Below, piece after piece: positions 1-11,085 of a stretch of 64,000 bases of DNA (position 1 is its first letter; each line of letters starts with the position of its first letter). The translations under genes and the position numbers were made by a program. This DNA comes from Conchocele bisecta (lineage: Eukaryota; Mollusca; Bivalvia; Lucinida; Thyasiridae): positions 57,339,968-57,403,967 of the forward strand of contig CM055273.1 in the NCBI GenBank assembly GCA_029237695.1. The letters run 5' to 3'. The notes beneath the pieces were generated by a model. It saw only the letters and a program-made list of their open reading frames with translations, was not told the origin of the DNA and did not search any database.

Positions 1-515
1 TTCATTAAATACGTTTATAAAATTTACGATATTTCCCGTAAATGGTGTCAAAAGATGACAACATTTTCAGAGTACATGCGGCATGTATTCTGAAGTTTGT
101 GTCAACTTTTGACTTTATTTATGAACAATATTGTAAACTTTGTAAATGTAAACCTATGAAATTACACAGATGTCTGAAGGTACAAAATCCCATGGCGTGT
201 CTAATATGTGACAAACCATAAAAAGGGCATAGCAGTACCTTTGTGTCTAACTATTTTTGGATCATACGTACGGGCATCTTCCATAATGATGACGACTATC
301 TGAGACACGCCATGTGATTCTGTACCTTCGGACATCTGCATCATTTCATTAAATACGTTTACAAAATTCACATTATTTTTCATAAATAAAGTCAAAAGTT
401 GACACAAACTTCAGAATACATACCGCATGTACTCTGAAAATGTTGTAAACGTTGTAAACGTATTTAATGAAATTACGCAGATGTCAGAAGGTAAAAAATC
501 ACATGGAGTGTCTCA
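1..515. repeat. Nested inverted repeats
   Basis: The sequence around aatacgtttacaaaattcac (from about 350) is the inverse of 440-490. The ttgacacaaacttcagaata stretch near 395 is the inverse of the 90-120 region. The acacgccatg/catggcgtg pair links 190-200 and 300-312. Three alternating arms form a foldback block of unknown family. Bases 516-830 hold nothing recognised. Confidence 0.6.
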
Positions 516-832
516 TCTTGGAGTTGCTTTTGAATCACAGCATGGTTCCCCGAAGTAAAATTAAATGTCTTTATTATGTCTATCCATGGTCCAAAAGACG
601 GTGCTGCAATGTGTACAAGTTTTTAAATAAACCCACCCCCACCATACACCACTATCCACCCCCACCTCGACTAACACAGACTCGGATGAAACCTACCTTG
701 CCTAGTCAATGAAGCGGTGGACGGCTGGGCATTGCCCGAACTCACGCTGTTATATTGCTACATAATAAGCATGGGCGCTGGCATAAATTATCAACGTCAA
801 TTTGAAACAAGATGTCACTGACTTTAATTATG

Positions 833-1076
833 TTAACCCTTTCAACACCACAGGCCTGTATAGTGGTATTGACAAACAGTGTAGATCCAGATGAGCCGGC
901 TCGAGACGAGCCGTCTCATCAGGATCTGCACTTTTTGCAAGTAATTTTAATATTGTTTGAAAACAAAAACACCCCTTTTCATAAATGAACTAGTCTGAAA
1001 ATCATTTTGTGATGGTTGGATTGGTTACAAAATTAACATATCCAATTCCATAACAGTTACCTGGTGAAAGGGTTAA
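833..1076. mobile_element. MITE family E copy 1 (TTAACCCTTTCA termini)
   Basis: The termini are TTAACCCTTTCAACACC and an inverse GGTGAAAGGGTTAA. An inner short palindrome (gagccggctcgagacgagcc) is flanked by gtgtagatcc and its inverse. No coding capacity. Confidence 0.75.
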
Positions 1077-1402
1077 ACTATATACGTCTCATAACTTGCC
1101 TAATGGCGTTAATGAGCTATGTATAAAAGTTCCTTTAATACCAGGTTCATTATTTTAACATCTATTTTAGAATGAGCACTATACTATATCAAATGGTAGA
1201 ATATTTCCAAAGCCGCTATAAGCAGCTATATTTGGACAGTTATGTTTGTCTGCCAGATATGATATAATAATATGATACAAATACGTCTCACTTTGATGTA
1301 AAGACGAGAGTGTGAATCCCGTTTGTCACAAAAGCTTCCGCCATTATATAATGAGCACTACCTTCGATAGAATGTATGTTTCCTATGCCAGTAAAAGCTA
1401 CA

Positions 1403-1607
1403 GTAAAACCTCTCTGAACCGGGCACCCTGTGAGCTCCGAATTAGAGATATGTCACTGTAAATCAGGCATTTGAGCATTCCAAGCCATAGCTATGTACTA
1501 TGCGATCATGAACAGACATTAGAACCGGAGATAAATGACCAAGAAACCCATCAAAAATAAGATCACATGTGTTTTCTTGGTGCCCGGTTTAGAGAGGCTC
1601 CACTCTA
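1403..1607. mobile_element. MITE family H, long form (CTCTCTAAACCGG termini)
   Basis: Terminal inverted repeats read CAGTGGARCCTCTCTAAAC, and the interior includes gcgatcatgaacagacatta. Short forms elsewhere keep only the two ends. Flanking TA in several copies fits a Tc1/mariner-type donor. Confidence 0.7.
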
Positions 1608-1622
1608 TATTGTAAGTTGTGA

Positions 1623-1943
1623 TATGTGGCTGTGACTGGAGAAATAGAGCTTATGAAAGATGTGACCAGTGTAGCTCCTGATCAAATTGCACATTCCTGT
1701 AGCCGGATAATGATATATCGATGGTCTAGTAACATAAGGTCGTAAGTGCTATGCTTTAGCATAGCACTTACGACCTTATGTTACTAGACCATCGATATAC
1801 TGCTCGTTCGAAGCATGCCGGGTGCTTCATGCATGAAATGGCGAACAATGCAGATCCTGATCAGACTATGCGATGCGCAGGCTGATCTGGATCTACACTG
1901 GTAACACAACCCATAAGTCCAATCTATCCAGTCACAGCCACAT
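1623..1943. mobile_element. MITE family J with a perfect central palindrome
   Basis: The ends are TGTGGCTGTGACTGGAGAAA and its inverse ctatccagtcacagccaca. Bases 1714-1799 form two 42-base arms with complete complementarity around a 2-base loop. Confidence 0.75.
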
Positions 1944-1949
1944 ATAATA

Positions 1950-3200
1950 TGATATAAATACGTCTCACATTGATGTATGGCATATCATATGTAACGACGA
2001 AATGATAGAGTGTGAATTTCCCTCGCGGACATGTTTGTTGTTATAGAAACGAGCTAATAATACACGTCACACTGGTGGTGTCTTCACTGGAATATGACGA
2101 ATTGGGTCGTCCAATGGATTGGGATAAAGCACAACGCCACGTCCCTGTTGGAGTGGCTAGAAGCATAAGCGGGAATACGGTAGACGGGGTAGGCCATACA
2201 AAGTTCTTTCTCTGTTAACACTTAGATCTTATTTTGTTGTTGTCTGCTGTTTATTTGCTATTTTCCATTTGTTTCATCAAACACATGGTTTGACAGTACT
2301 TTAGAATAATTTACAACATGCTTTGACAGCACTTTAGAATCATTTCCATTGGAAATGATTCTGAAGTGCTGTCAAACCATGTTTTTATAGGTTATAGGGT
2401 AGGTTTTTAGAGTGGTTCTGTGGAAAAACAACAACTCTGTGTGCTATTTTACACTATTTACTTGCGAAGTAATATGAAAACTGAGTGCACGTTTTATATC
2501 CGTTCATGAATGTACACTTACTAAGTTTAATTAGAGTATTTTCTTCTTATTTTTTGGTGGCGGAAATTTAAATTTATGTTAAAACTTCCTCAATCCGTTG
2601 CAGACTGCAAAGGGGTCAGGACGTTTTTAACATACATTTACAAGACCTTTTTCAAGACCTTGTTTTTACCGGATACGTAGGTAGGTTTTGGCCATCAGGG
2701 TGGACGCTTAACAGAGAAAAATAATGGCATGGCCTTATGATAAAAGCATTATACCCGTATGTAACCGTTATTCGATCTGGGATTCTCGGAATCAAGGAAT
2801 AAAGCATTTCGATTGGACGAACCTGCGGCCATTGACCCGGAGTTGTGAAATGACACGATTCGACATCGATAGAACATTCAGCTATTGTTGTTTTTTGTTG
2901 CTTAAAGGAGCATGATTTGAAGCATCTCGTCTTAAATATGTACAGAAAAACATTGATAACGCAAACAAAAGATTCGTAGCGTACTGCTGAACACAAGTAT
3001 ACATATGAACATGACTCGCTTAAAATGTCGGGATTTGTTACGAATATAAAATTAACTCCCTTTCCATATCGCCGATAATGATTTCGAAAATTAGTAATAG
3101 TTTTCGTAAATGGCGTGGAAAATTGAGAAATAAATGATCAAAAAGCTCATGCGTAATTAAATTCCGCAGGACCTCTTATATATATTTTTTTTATAAACTC
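1950..3200. other. Region without a recognised gene
   Basis: It contains a 68-codon plus-strand frame (2012-2218) with no family resemblance and no convincing splice acceptor, a family-F foldback at 2214-2400, and overlapping open frames on both strands at 2650-3000. No gene can be supported. Confidence 0.5.
2214..2400. mobile_element. MITE family F copy (GTCTGCTG foldback)
   Basis: It has gttgtctgctgtttatttgc near the left end and the core cagcactttagaatcatttc with its inverse around a 2-base centre. The right end is degraded. Confidence 0.65.
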
Positions 3201-3583
3201 AAGGTGCATGATCACGTGGTACTAACAACAACAACACGTACCGATTCAAAGTATAGTGTCCTTATTACGTAACGGATTTTGATGAAATTTGGCGCATCAA
3301 CCGCGTCTTGTTAAGCTGCATTTGGTGGTATCTGTATTTTCGCCCAAACTTATGTCGTTTTTGCGAAGAATCGATTTCCGTGTCGGAGACACGGAAATCG
3401 ATTCTTCGAAAAAACGACATAAGTCTGTGCCAAACTCCCTGTACCACCAAATGCAGCTCATGAAGAAGCGTTTGCTGCGCCATATTTCATAAAAATCCGT
3501 TGCATATTAAGGAAAATATCAAATAATACTTACTTTTGAGTGGGCGAAATTGTTGTTGTTGTAACCACGTGATCATGCACATT
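3201..3583. mobile_element. Foldback element family A copy 1
   Basis: The ends are AAGGTGCATGATCACGTGGT and a near-inverse at 3563-3583, each followed by AACAACAAC. The arms meet at cgatttccgtgtc/gacacggaaatcg near 3390, so almost the whole 383 bp folds back. Open frames on both strands mirror each other because of the palindrome. Confidence 0.85.
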
Positions 3584-3890
3584 GACTGTCGACATCATTT
3601 TCAGAAACTGTCGTTTCCCAAAGAATATTTACGAAAAATGGCGAGGCCTCGGGAAGAAAGTCCAGCGCTGTGCTGGCTGATACAGCATATCGATAGACAT
3701 TTTGAAGCGCCGAGCTTATACACAAACCTGCCCATTTTCGCATGTCGTGCCTCGATGATGAGATAACAACAATGCATTAGCAGGCGCCAGGTCACTGTAC
3801 ATGTATATCGGAAGTGGGGAAACCGGCGCAGGCCGTCTGAAACCTTGACATTTCCGGTCGCCGAATCAAGCGGCGTTGTGGACCATGACC
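3584..3890. other. Unassigned spacer between two foldback copies
   Basis: It holds overlapping short frames on both strands (about 65-76 codons) with no recognised domain. It looks like unique sequence, but no gene is supported. Confidence 0.4.
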
Positions 3891-4003
3891 AAGGTGCATG
3901 ATCACGTTGTTACCACAACAACAACACTGTTTGAAAGTGTTGAAAACGCACCCACTCCAAAGTAAGTATTATTTGATATTTTCCTTTATCTTCAACGGAT
4001 TTT

Positions 4004-5454
4004 TTGAATTTCAATTTTTTTTATTCTCTTTGTTACATATAATACATACATGTGCATAAACAATTTTACAATTTATGTGTACAAAATGATTGAACAATTG
4101 AACATTTTTTTTTGTCTTAGTATATGTGGCATGTAACAACGAGTTTTTATATGATAATGTGTATGGGTGTTGTGGGTATACATGGGTGCGGGGGTTTGGG
4201 TCTTGGTTAATGCAACAAAAAAAAAGAGAGAACATTTTTGGCATTACTAGTATATATATATCTATGTGTGGGTACTTTGGTATACGTTTTGTTAGTTGAA
4301 GTGAAAATCATTCCATTTTGTATTAAATTGCAACAGTTTATCTTTCATTGTCGCAATTGTCTCTTCAATTAAGATTGTTTTCTGTAGATACATGTTGAAT
4401 GAGTTTAGTGTTGGCAGTGTTGAGCAACATTTACATTTTAATATAAAATATTTTGCTGGAAGGATAATGAAATTAATTAGAACCGACCTTTGTTTAGATA
4501 CTACGTTAATATTACAAAATGATATGTGTTCGTAATTTAGATGTGCATTGTAATTTAGTTTCGATTTCAATAATTCATATATTTCCGACCAAAATGTTTG
4601 GATAGTTTGACATTCCCAAAACATATGTTTATTTGAATCTACGTTTATATTACAAAATTCACACAAGTTTGATGGTTTCAAGTTACATACAAATAGGAAC
4701 TTGAAGGAGTTATTTGGTATTATTCTCATTAGGTATTTGTACTGGAATGCTCTTAGTTTTGTGCTTATAGTATTTTTGATAGGTGAGATAAATATTTTCT
4801 TCCATTTAATATTTTGAATATTTAATTCATTTTCCAATTTAACAGTGTGTTTTAATATAGTTAATCGCATTGTATCGATTTGTATGTCATATAACATCTT
4901 ATTGGCCATTTTATTTTTTAAAAGTTTCGAAATTAGATATTCAGGTGTGCCAGTGTCAATATTTTCTGTTTTAAGTGTTTCTTTCCATGCATCTTTGATA
5001 TTACCTATTAATGTATGTACTTTAGGAAATCTCCATTGCTTAAATTGTACAAATTCTTTAGTCATGAAATGTATAGAAGTTTTTTGTTCTATAATCGTAA
5101 ATATTTTTTATAAAATTATACCTTTATCGTGCCAATCTTTATAAAAATAATGTATTGCTTTGTTTGATGTTGGGTATTATGCCATAATATTTCATTTGAT
5201 ATGACAGGGTGTATATGTTTAAAGTTAATTTTACTCCACGATGTAATAATCTCACCTAAAAATGTATACCTTTTTATTATCTGTTTTGCATCAACTTGAT
5301 TAAAATTACACTTGAACAGTAAATCACCACCATACTTGTTCAATTCATTGTTATAAGCTGTTTTACATTGATTCTGTGATCCCTTTAATCTTTTTATCCA
5401 AGATGCTTTTAATGAATGCAAAAAAGCTTGAATATTTATCATCTATCATTATCA
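4004..5454 (-). mobile_element. 5'-truncated L1/Tx1-like LINE insertion
   Basis: The insertion is flanked by an exact 19-bp target duplication (tttatcttcaacggatttt) at 3985-4003 and 5455-5473. A T-run near 4011 on the plus strand corresponds to the 3' A-tail of a minus-strand element. Only the end of ORF2 remains, which is typical of aborted target-primed reverse transcription. Confidence 0.88.
4292..5442 (-). pseudogene. LINE ORF2 C-terminal remnant (zinc-binding RT tail)
   Basis: Two minus-strand open stretches (5116-5442, then 4292-5065 in another frame) encode the region after the reverse-transcriptase palm. The first has the IQAFLHSLKASWIKRL block. The second carries a Cys-rich motif, CNLKPSNLCEFC, followed by HMFWEC about ten residues later, matching the zf-RVT zinc-binding region of L1/Tx1-clade elements. 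No palm YxDD motif or endonuclease is present. A frame change near 5070-5115 disrupts the protein. It is non-functional. Confidence 0.82.
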
Positions 5455-5866
5455 TTTATCTTCAACGGATTTTGATGAAATAAGGCGCAGCAAACGCGTC
5501 TTCATGACCTGCATTTGGTGGTCTCGGACTTCGTCACATACTTATGTCGTTTTTTGCGAAGATTCGGTTACCGTGTCAGTACACGGAAATTGATTCTTCG
5601 CAAAAACGACAGAAGTTTGGGCCAAAATACAGAGACCACCAAAATGCAGCCTAACAAGACGCGTTTGATGCGCCAGATTTCATCAATATCCGTTACATAA
5701 TAAGGACTAGTGTTGTTGTTATTGTCGTTAATTTGAGGAAGTGAACAACCCAACGCTAAGAAACACAAATGTCACCAGTGGCAAGTACATGTACACGATT
5801 ATTTCTCTACGAAAATAATGATCTAAACGTGGATACCTCACATTTGAATCCATGTCGTTGTAATAC

Positions 5867-6084
5867 AGTGAACCCCTTTAAACCGGACACCATCAAAATA
5901 CCTGTGATCTTATTTTGATGAGTTTCTGTCATTTATCTCAGGCGATGATGTCTGTTCATGATCGCATAGCACACAACTATGGCTCAGAATGATCGAATGC
6001 CTGCTTTACAGTGAGTGAAACCTCTCTAAGTCGGACACCATGTGGACTTCCCAAGGTGTCCGGTTTAGAGACGTTCCACTGTAC
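5867..6084. mobile_element. MITE family H, long form
   Basis: It has the same terminal motif (cctctctaagtcggacacca and inverse near 6060) and the same internal gcgatcatgaac-type stretch as the copy at 1403, in reverse orientation. Confidence 0.7.
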
Positions 6085-6114
6085 ATGACAGTTCATGTGG
6101 TATCGGTAATGTGG

Positions 6115-6477
6115 TCAACCTCTGTTTGACGAAGCTATAATAATTATTAAGTTAATTGTCACTAATTTTATTAAATTTTCGATGAGATGGTCTTTATCCA
6201 AAGACCATGATCGAACATTTAAGAATAAATAGTGACTATTAAAATAGTATGTATCATATATGATTCCGTATTTGGAAATGACTACGATAATATGTGCTGT
6301 TTTTTTTCTCCCGTCTGAAATGGCAATATTTTCGCCAATATTGATTTTGAGGAATTCTCCATTTTCGGTAAACCACGACAACGTGAATATTTGAAACAGA
6401 GTTCGTGAATCATAGATTTGCGTTTCGAAATAAACGTCTCCGAAATATATTAGTGATACGACAAAGGTAGTAATCAT
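6115..6477 (-). CDS. Hypothetical 120-codon frame, doubtful
   Basis: An ATG-to-stop frame lies in otherwise single-copy-looking AT-rich sequence. The predicted protein starts with a hydrophobic stretch (MITTFVVSLIYFGDVYF) and is rich in Ile, Tyr and Asn. I recognise no domain and see no splice partners or promoter. It is neither a tandem repeat nor a MITE shadow, which is the only reason to list it. Chance in AT-rich DNA is likely. Confidence 0.2.
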   Translation of the reverse strand: MITTFVVSLIYFGDVYFETQIYDSRTLFQIFTLSWFTENGEFLKINIGENIAISDGRKKTAHIIVVISKYGIIYDTYYFNSHYLFLNVRSWSLDKDHLIENLIKLVTINLIIIIASSNRG

Positions 6478-6571
6478 TTTAGATCCGGGCTAATGTAGCG
6501 TCCATGACAGACAAGTCTTTGAATATTCCAATGCAGGACTAAATGACCCAACGATAATGAGTACGGATGCT

Positions 6572-6814
6572 GGGGCCTGTTTCACTAAACTTCGTACGAC
6601 TAAAATGTTCGTAAGTGCACATTTAGAATCGTCTGGGAATTTCAATTGATGGATTTACATGTATTGATTATAGGCTGTATATGCAGCCTATGCTCAATAA
6701 ATGTAAATCCAATCACTCTTTAGAAGAACACATTATTAATGTGACATTTACAGACTATCATAATTTTGCACTTACGAGCATTTTAGTCGTAGGAAGTTTA
6801 GTGAAACGACCCCC
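6572..6814. mobile_element. MITE family D copy 1 (TTTCACTAAACTTCGTACGA termini)
   Basis: Both ends carry tttcactaaacttcgtacga or its inverse, then tgttcgtaagtgcaaa. The centre is a palindrome around ctgtatatgcag with gatttacatgtatt arms. It abuts the family-C copy at 6815 directly. Confidence 0.85.
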
Positions 6815-7124
6815 AGTAGCCGATTTCACCAACATTGCAAAGTATACTTTTCTAGCAAAGTATACTTTGAGGGAGTAATCATTTATTTTTCCTGAAATGC
6901 ATTATTTCATATAGAACTAACCACTGCACATATTTGATGATTAAAAGTATGCAGAATTATTATACTGACTTTATTACATTATCACAGCCAACATGGCTGT
7001 GATACTAATGTAATAAATTCAGTATAATAAAAAAGAATAAATTTATCCTAAAATTGAAAATTTCTCCCTCAAAGTATACTTTGCTAGAAAAGTATACTTT
7101 GCAATGTTGATGAAATAGGCTACA
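6815..7124. mobile_element. MITE family C copy 1 (GTAGCC, AAAGTATACTTT)
   Basis: The ends are GTAGCCgATTTCA and inverse. Each end holds two copies of the palindromic 12-mer AAAGTATACTTT (or a one-base variant). The centre is a hairpin with gaatttattacattatcac arms around gccaacatggc. Confidence 0.88.
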
Positions 7125-7296
7125 GGTCACTGCGACCTGTCTACATAGACTATAGATTGTCATCGGCTGTCCCAGTCAATAAAACCCACGCTCATTCCTG
7201 CTGCGAATAACATACCATCTTACAAGCTGATATCAACATTGTACATTATAGTATGATGTCATTGTAGCTCTAGGCAACTTTGCAAACCATCACCGA

Positions 7297-7680
7297 GCGG
7301 TTGAAGACTCGGACCTAGGTCCCAGGGGCGCGTTTCACTAAACTTCGCACGAATAAAGTGTTCGTATGTGCAAAATTAGTATAGTCTGTAAATTCCACAT
7401 TAACAACGTTTTCTTATAAACACTTATTGGATTTACATGTATTCAGCATATGCTGCATATACATATGCAGCCTATGCTCAATGAATGTAAATCTATCAAT
7501 TGCAATTTGCACTTACGAACATTTTAGTCGTACGAAGTTTAGTGAAACGGCCCCAAGAAAATTGCCGATTTCATACGTTACCCCGCCCACCCACTTCTAT
7601 AGGCTAGGCGTCGTATAAGTGAGTGGATATGGTAACGTTTTGATAGGAACTATTTCTTGGGTCCTAGGTCCGAGTCATTC
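7297..7680. mobile_element. MITE family I copy interrupted by a family-D copy
   Basis: The outer ends are ttgaagactcggacctaggt and the inverse acctaggtccgagtc. The inner part has gttaccccgcccaccc. A family-D element occupies 7325-7554. Confidence 0.75.
7325..7554. mobile_element. MITE family D copy 2, nested
   Basis: Complete ends (cgtttcactaaacttcgcac and inverse). The centre contains ctgcatatacatatgcag. Confidence 0.8.
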
Positions 7681-7783
7681 TATAAAATTGACATACGGTG
7701 CGTAAAGTGTGTCACTCCAAACTGTTTTAGAATCTTTGTTATCTACATTTTTCTTAAATAAAGCGGCAACTACTGGACGATCC

Positions 7784-7953
7784 TGGGGCCCGTTTCTTTA
7801 AACTTAGTACGACTAAAATATTCGTGCAAATTAGGATCGTCTGGAAATATCAATTGACGGATTTACATTTATTGAGCATATGCTTCTTATGCAATTCCAA
7901 TAATGTTGCGCTTACGAACATTTAAGTCGTACGAAGTTTAGTAAAACGGCCCC
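7784..7953. mobile_element. MITE family D copy 3, internally deleted
   Basis: Both ends are present. The right half of the central palindrome is missing. Confidence 0.7.
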
Positions 7954-8124
7954 TAATTGCAATAAAAAAGATTTGAGTTTATGATGTAGATGAACATGCA
8001 TATATACAAAAATAATACGATGGTAGGATACATAAACAGGATTAGGGAACAATCTTTCCAAAGGTTTTATTAGTTCTTCTCCATAATGATTCATTCTACC
8101 AGTTGCGTAGTGACTCAAACAACT

Positions 8125-8325
8125 GACAGGTGGAAGACTCGGACCTGGGACCCAGTAACTGGTCAATTTGAAAAACGTTACCCCACCCACCCATGTCTGT
8201 AGACTATATACAGTATACATATCTACTTCGATACCGTATATAGTCTACAGAAATTGGTGGGCGGGGTAACTTCTTTTAAATGGGTCATTGACTGGGTCCC
8301 AGGTCCAAGTCGTCCAACATGTTTT
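8125..8325. mobile_element. MITE family I copy
   Basis: The ends are ggtggaagactcggacctgg and the inverse near 8300. Gttaccccacccaccc pairs with a gtgggcggggtaac arm. The copy-specific stem is tgtagactatatac and its inverse. Confidence 0.75.
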
Positions 8326-8329
8326 TGTA

Positions 8330-8795
8330 ATGAGACAATTTGACCCAGAATAGATCGATCATTCGACGGGGTCTGAAGTCTGAATTTGGTTAACAAACAG
8401 TGAAGTGGCGGAATTAATACATTATATGGCGGTCGCCAGATCGGACAAGTTTGTCTGGTACGTCCATTGGCTCCCACATCACAAAACACGCCTATACCAG
8501 TATGCCCCAATCCCACTCCCACCCCCAATATATGCAGTGAATAAGTTCTTTCGCGCTGTCTGCTAATCGTCGTGAAATGTAATTTAAATAAAACTGTTAT
8601 GTAGTAAACAGTAAACCATCATTGAACAATTTAGCTAATGTTTATTGCCACACCTATACCGGAGCTGCCTTATTCTGATATAATGGGAATCGTGAATGTG
8701 CTGAATAAAAGCATGAGTCACAAAATATTGTTCTGTTGAGAATTCGCAAAACAAGAAAACTCAAAGTTTCTTTCTCATACGAGTAGTTCTATCCT
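8330..8795. other. No recognised feature
   Basis: Short minus-strand open frames continue from the neighbouring MITE. Nothing in this stretch is identifiable. Confidence 0.4.
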
Positions 8796-8797
8796 GC

Positions 8798-9217
8798 CCT
8801 CCCAAGTTAAACTTCAGTATCTGTTAAACTGCAGTATCTGCACTATGATGCTATGCTGACCCTGTGCAATCATCCCACCCAAGCAAACTTCAGTATCTGT
8901 TAAACTGCAGTATATGCACTATGATGCTATGCTGACCCTGTGCAATCATCCCCACCCAAGTCAAACTGCAGTATCTGTTAAACTGCAGATACTGCAGTTT
9001 AACAGATACTGCGTGACTTGGGATGTTGCACAGGGTCGTTGGGCTCATTGCAGTACTGCATTTACAGATACTGCAGTTTGACTTGGGATGATTGCACAGG
9101 GTCAGCATAGCATCATATTGCAGATACTGCAGTTTACAGATACTGCAGTTTGACTTGGGATGATTGCACAGGGTCAGCATAGCATCATAGTGCAGATACT
9201 GCAGTTTGACTTGGAAG
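8798..9217. repeat. Head-to-head array of 76-bp units
   Basis: Units containing aactgcagtatctg, actatgatgctatgctgacc and ctgtgcaatcatccc repeat in plus orientation at 8811 and 8887. They then appear in inverse orientation from about 8990 to 9217, so the array is a large imperfect palindrome centred near 8989. Confidence 0.8.
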
Positions 9218-9219
9218 GG

Positions 9220-10180
9220 CAGTATCGTCCTGGCAATATGATGTCTATTGGCACCACGGTACATGTATCTACATCAGTATCGACTGTCCGTCGTCTGTTG
9301 ATGACCAAACGGTCTGCCCTGCATGTGTAATGGACAACTGGACACTAGTATAATCCGCATCATTTGCATAACCATGAAAACGACGGCTAACGGTGACAGA
9401 CGTGTGTGCAATGCAGCCACATCACTGGTGATACGGCTGTGTGAAGTTAGCACTGCAATCGCAGATCGCAAATCAACATTCAAATCGAATGTCGAGTTGA
9501 ATGTCAAGCTGAAAAGTTATCCTGGTGATACATGCTTTTCTATTTGCACCGCGTCTTTAGAGAGTCATTATTAAATAATGGATAACGTAACGGCGGCGTC
9601 AGTGTTGTTTTATCAGCGTGCATTCTGTGCTTAATTGAACGATTTGTGCCACTTTCTATGACAACGGGTTTATTGCATGTGAGACAAGTGAAGATCCAGG
9701 CCAGCCTGCGCATGTGCGCAGTCTGGCCTGGTTATTCACTGTTCACCATTTCTTGAGCGAACTATATCCATTGTGAATGCAGCGAACATAGCGATTTAAC
9801 AGGGCTGTATTATGCACTCCGCCAATGGTTTCCCTGTCCAGGAACAAATTTTGGTTACGGTGGTGTCTTTAGCGGGATAACATGGGGGAAATAGACGGCA
9901 AAACAAACCCACTAAGGCGGAAATTAGATATTAGATGCTCACACGTCTGCATATCATATCGGCTCTATAATAATACTGATATATTGCCACAGGAGTTTTT
10001 GTTATTTAATCGTTTCACAGTTTTGCAAGTTGTAATGATATTGTGCCATAACTATAAATGATGGCGAAAATTAAAAATGGCCGTCAAGTGAAATAACTAA
10101 CGTGAACATTGATAGGGTGAAGTATTGTCGTGATAAACATGTATACCAAAGTTAATTAGGATCCGGTAAGTACAACACTA
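9220..10180. other. Unassigned, apparently low-copy sequence
   Basis: It includes antiparallel frames at 9274-9574 (77 and 83 codons) and a short hairpin, ccaggcc-agcctgcgcatgtgcgcagtct-ggcctgg, at 9693-9730. No protein family was recognised. Confidence 0.4.
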
Positions 10181-10184
10181 TGGA

Positions 10185-10783
10185 CAGTTTCACTAAACTT
10201 CGTACGATAAAAAAGGTCGTACGAATTGTTTTATGAATTTGCTTTTCACATTAAAGTGGTTACCTAATGCTACCATTTTCTAACTACATGTATACATCAT
10301 TACATGTAGCTGCACGTCTTCCGCTCTATAGGCAACATGTTACACTATATCACTACACCACAGTCAACGGTAAAAAGGTTGCGTAATAGCATTTACAGTT
10401 CGCGCGCTAAAATATAGAAAAAACCTGCAGGGCGTTGACTTTCATACTTCGCTTTATGGTTATTAAGAGACAATTCTACAATATGACACAATAATAATAC
10501 CATAAACTTACCTAATAAAGTGTGTATTATCAAAATGCTCAGGTCACTTTCCGCGAAGTAAACAAAGAACGCTTCAAACACTTGGAAATGCTACTCCGTC
10601 ATAACGCTTATGTAACGCAATGTAATCAAATGTAATTAGAGTTATGTACTCAGAACTACATTAAATGTGATGATATCCACGAAAGATTTGCCCATATCGG
10701 CTGTCCGTTCAGAGGTTATTGCATATTTCAATTCTGCACTTACGAAATTCTTAGGCGTACGAAGTTTAGTGAAACGGCCCCCT
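10185..10783. mobile_element. Possible family-D halves separated by about 500 bp
   Basis: A left end (tttcactaaacttcgtacga, 10189) and a right end (acgaagtttagtgaaacggc, about 10760) flank unrelated AT-rich sequence. They may be one interrupted copy or two truncated copies. Confidence 0.45.
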
Positions 10784-10921
10784 CATTAAGCTTCGTACGA
10801 TTAAAATGTTCGTAAGTGCAAAATTATGATAAATGTAAATACATCAATTGAAATTTCCAGACGACCATAAATGTGCACTTACGAACATGTTAGTCGTACG
10901 AAGTTTAGTGAAACGGGGCCC
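10784..10921. mobile_element. MITE family D short copy
   Basis: Both termini are present, with the internal palindrome deleted to gataaatgtaaatacatc. Confidence 0.7.
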
Positions 10922-11035
10922 AGGTTATTAAGTGAACAAGCTGTTCTCGCCAGCCCGTACACATATACAATGTACGTCCACTGTTTTTCAAACGGGCGTA
11001 CAAAAAAGTATCAAAAATAAAAATAAATCCATACA

Positions 11036-11085
11036 GCCATACTCCTGATGGGACAAAGTCGTTCAGACTTTGTCCCATCAGGAGT
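11036..11085. repeat. Near-perfect hairpin
   Basis: Tactcctgatgggacaaagt and its inverse are separated by about 8 bases. A second hairpin with gtaacgcagggcgactt arms follows at 11227-11290. Confidence 0.75.

Larger units (their letters stand above)
3891..5730. mobile_element. Foldback element family A copy 2, split by a LINE
   Basis: The left arm runs 3891-4003 and the right part 5455 to about 5730. The interruption is the LINE at 4004-5454. The right terminus is degraded after gttgttgtta near 5710, so the exact end is uncertain. Confidence 0.8.

Noticed and set aside
2012..2218. Possible exon with LEYDELGRPMDWDKAQRH
   Set aside because: No acceptor at the right place and no partner exons nearby.
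3265..3492. Mirror-image frames of 67-72 codons
   Set aside because: The palindromic foldback gives similar peptides on both strands; the same occurs at 21058 and 18550.
9274..9574. Antiparallel 77- and 83-codon frames in GC-richer DNA
   Set aside because: No domain, splice site or family resemblance; cannot be supported.
9745..9885. Plus-strand open stretch of about 45 codons with LRQWFPCPGTNFGYGG
   Set aside because: Looks protein-like but is short, lacks a start, and matches nothing I recognise.
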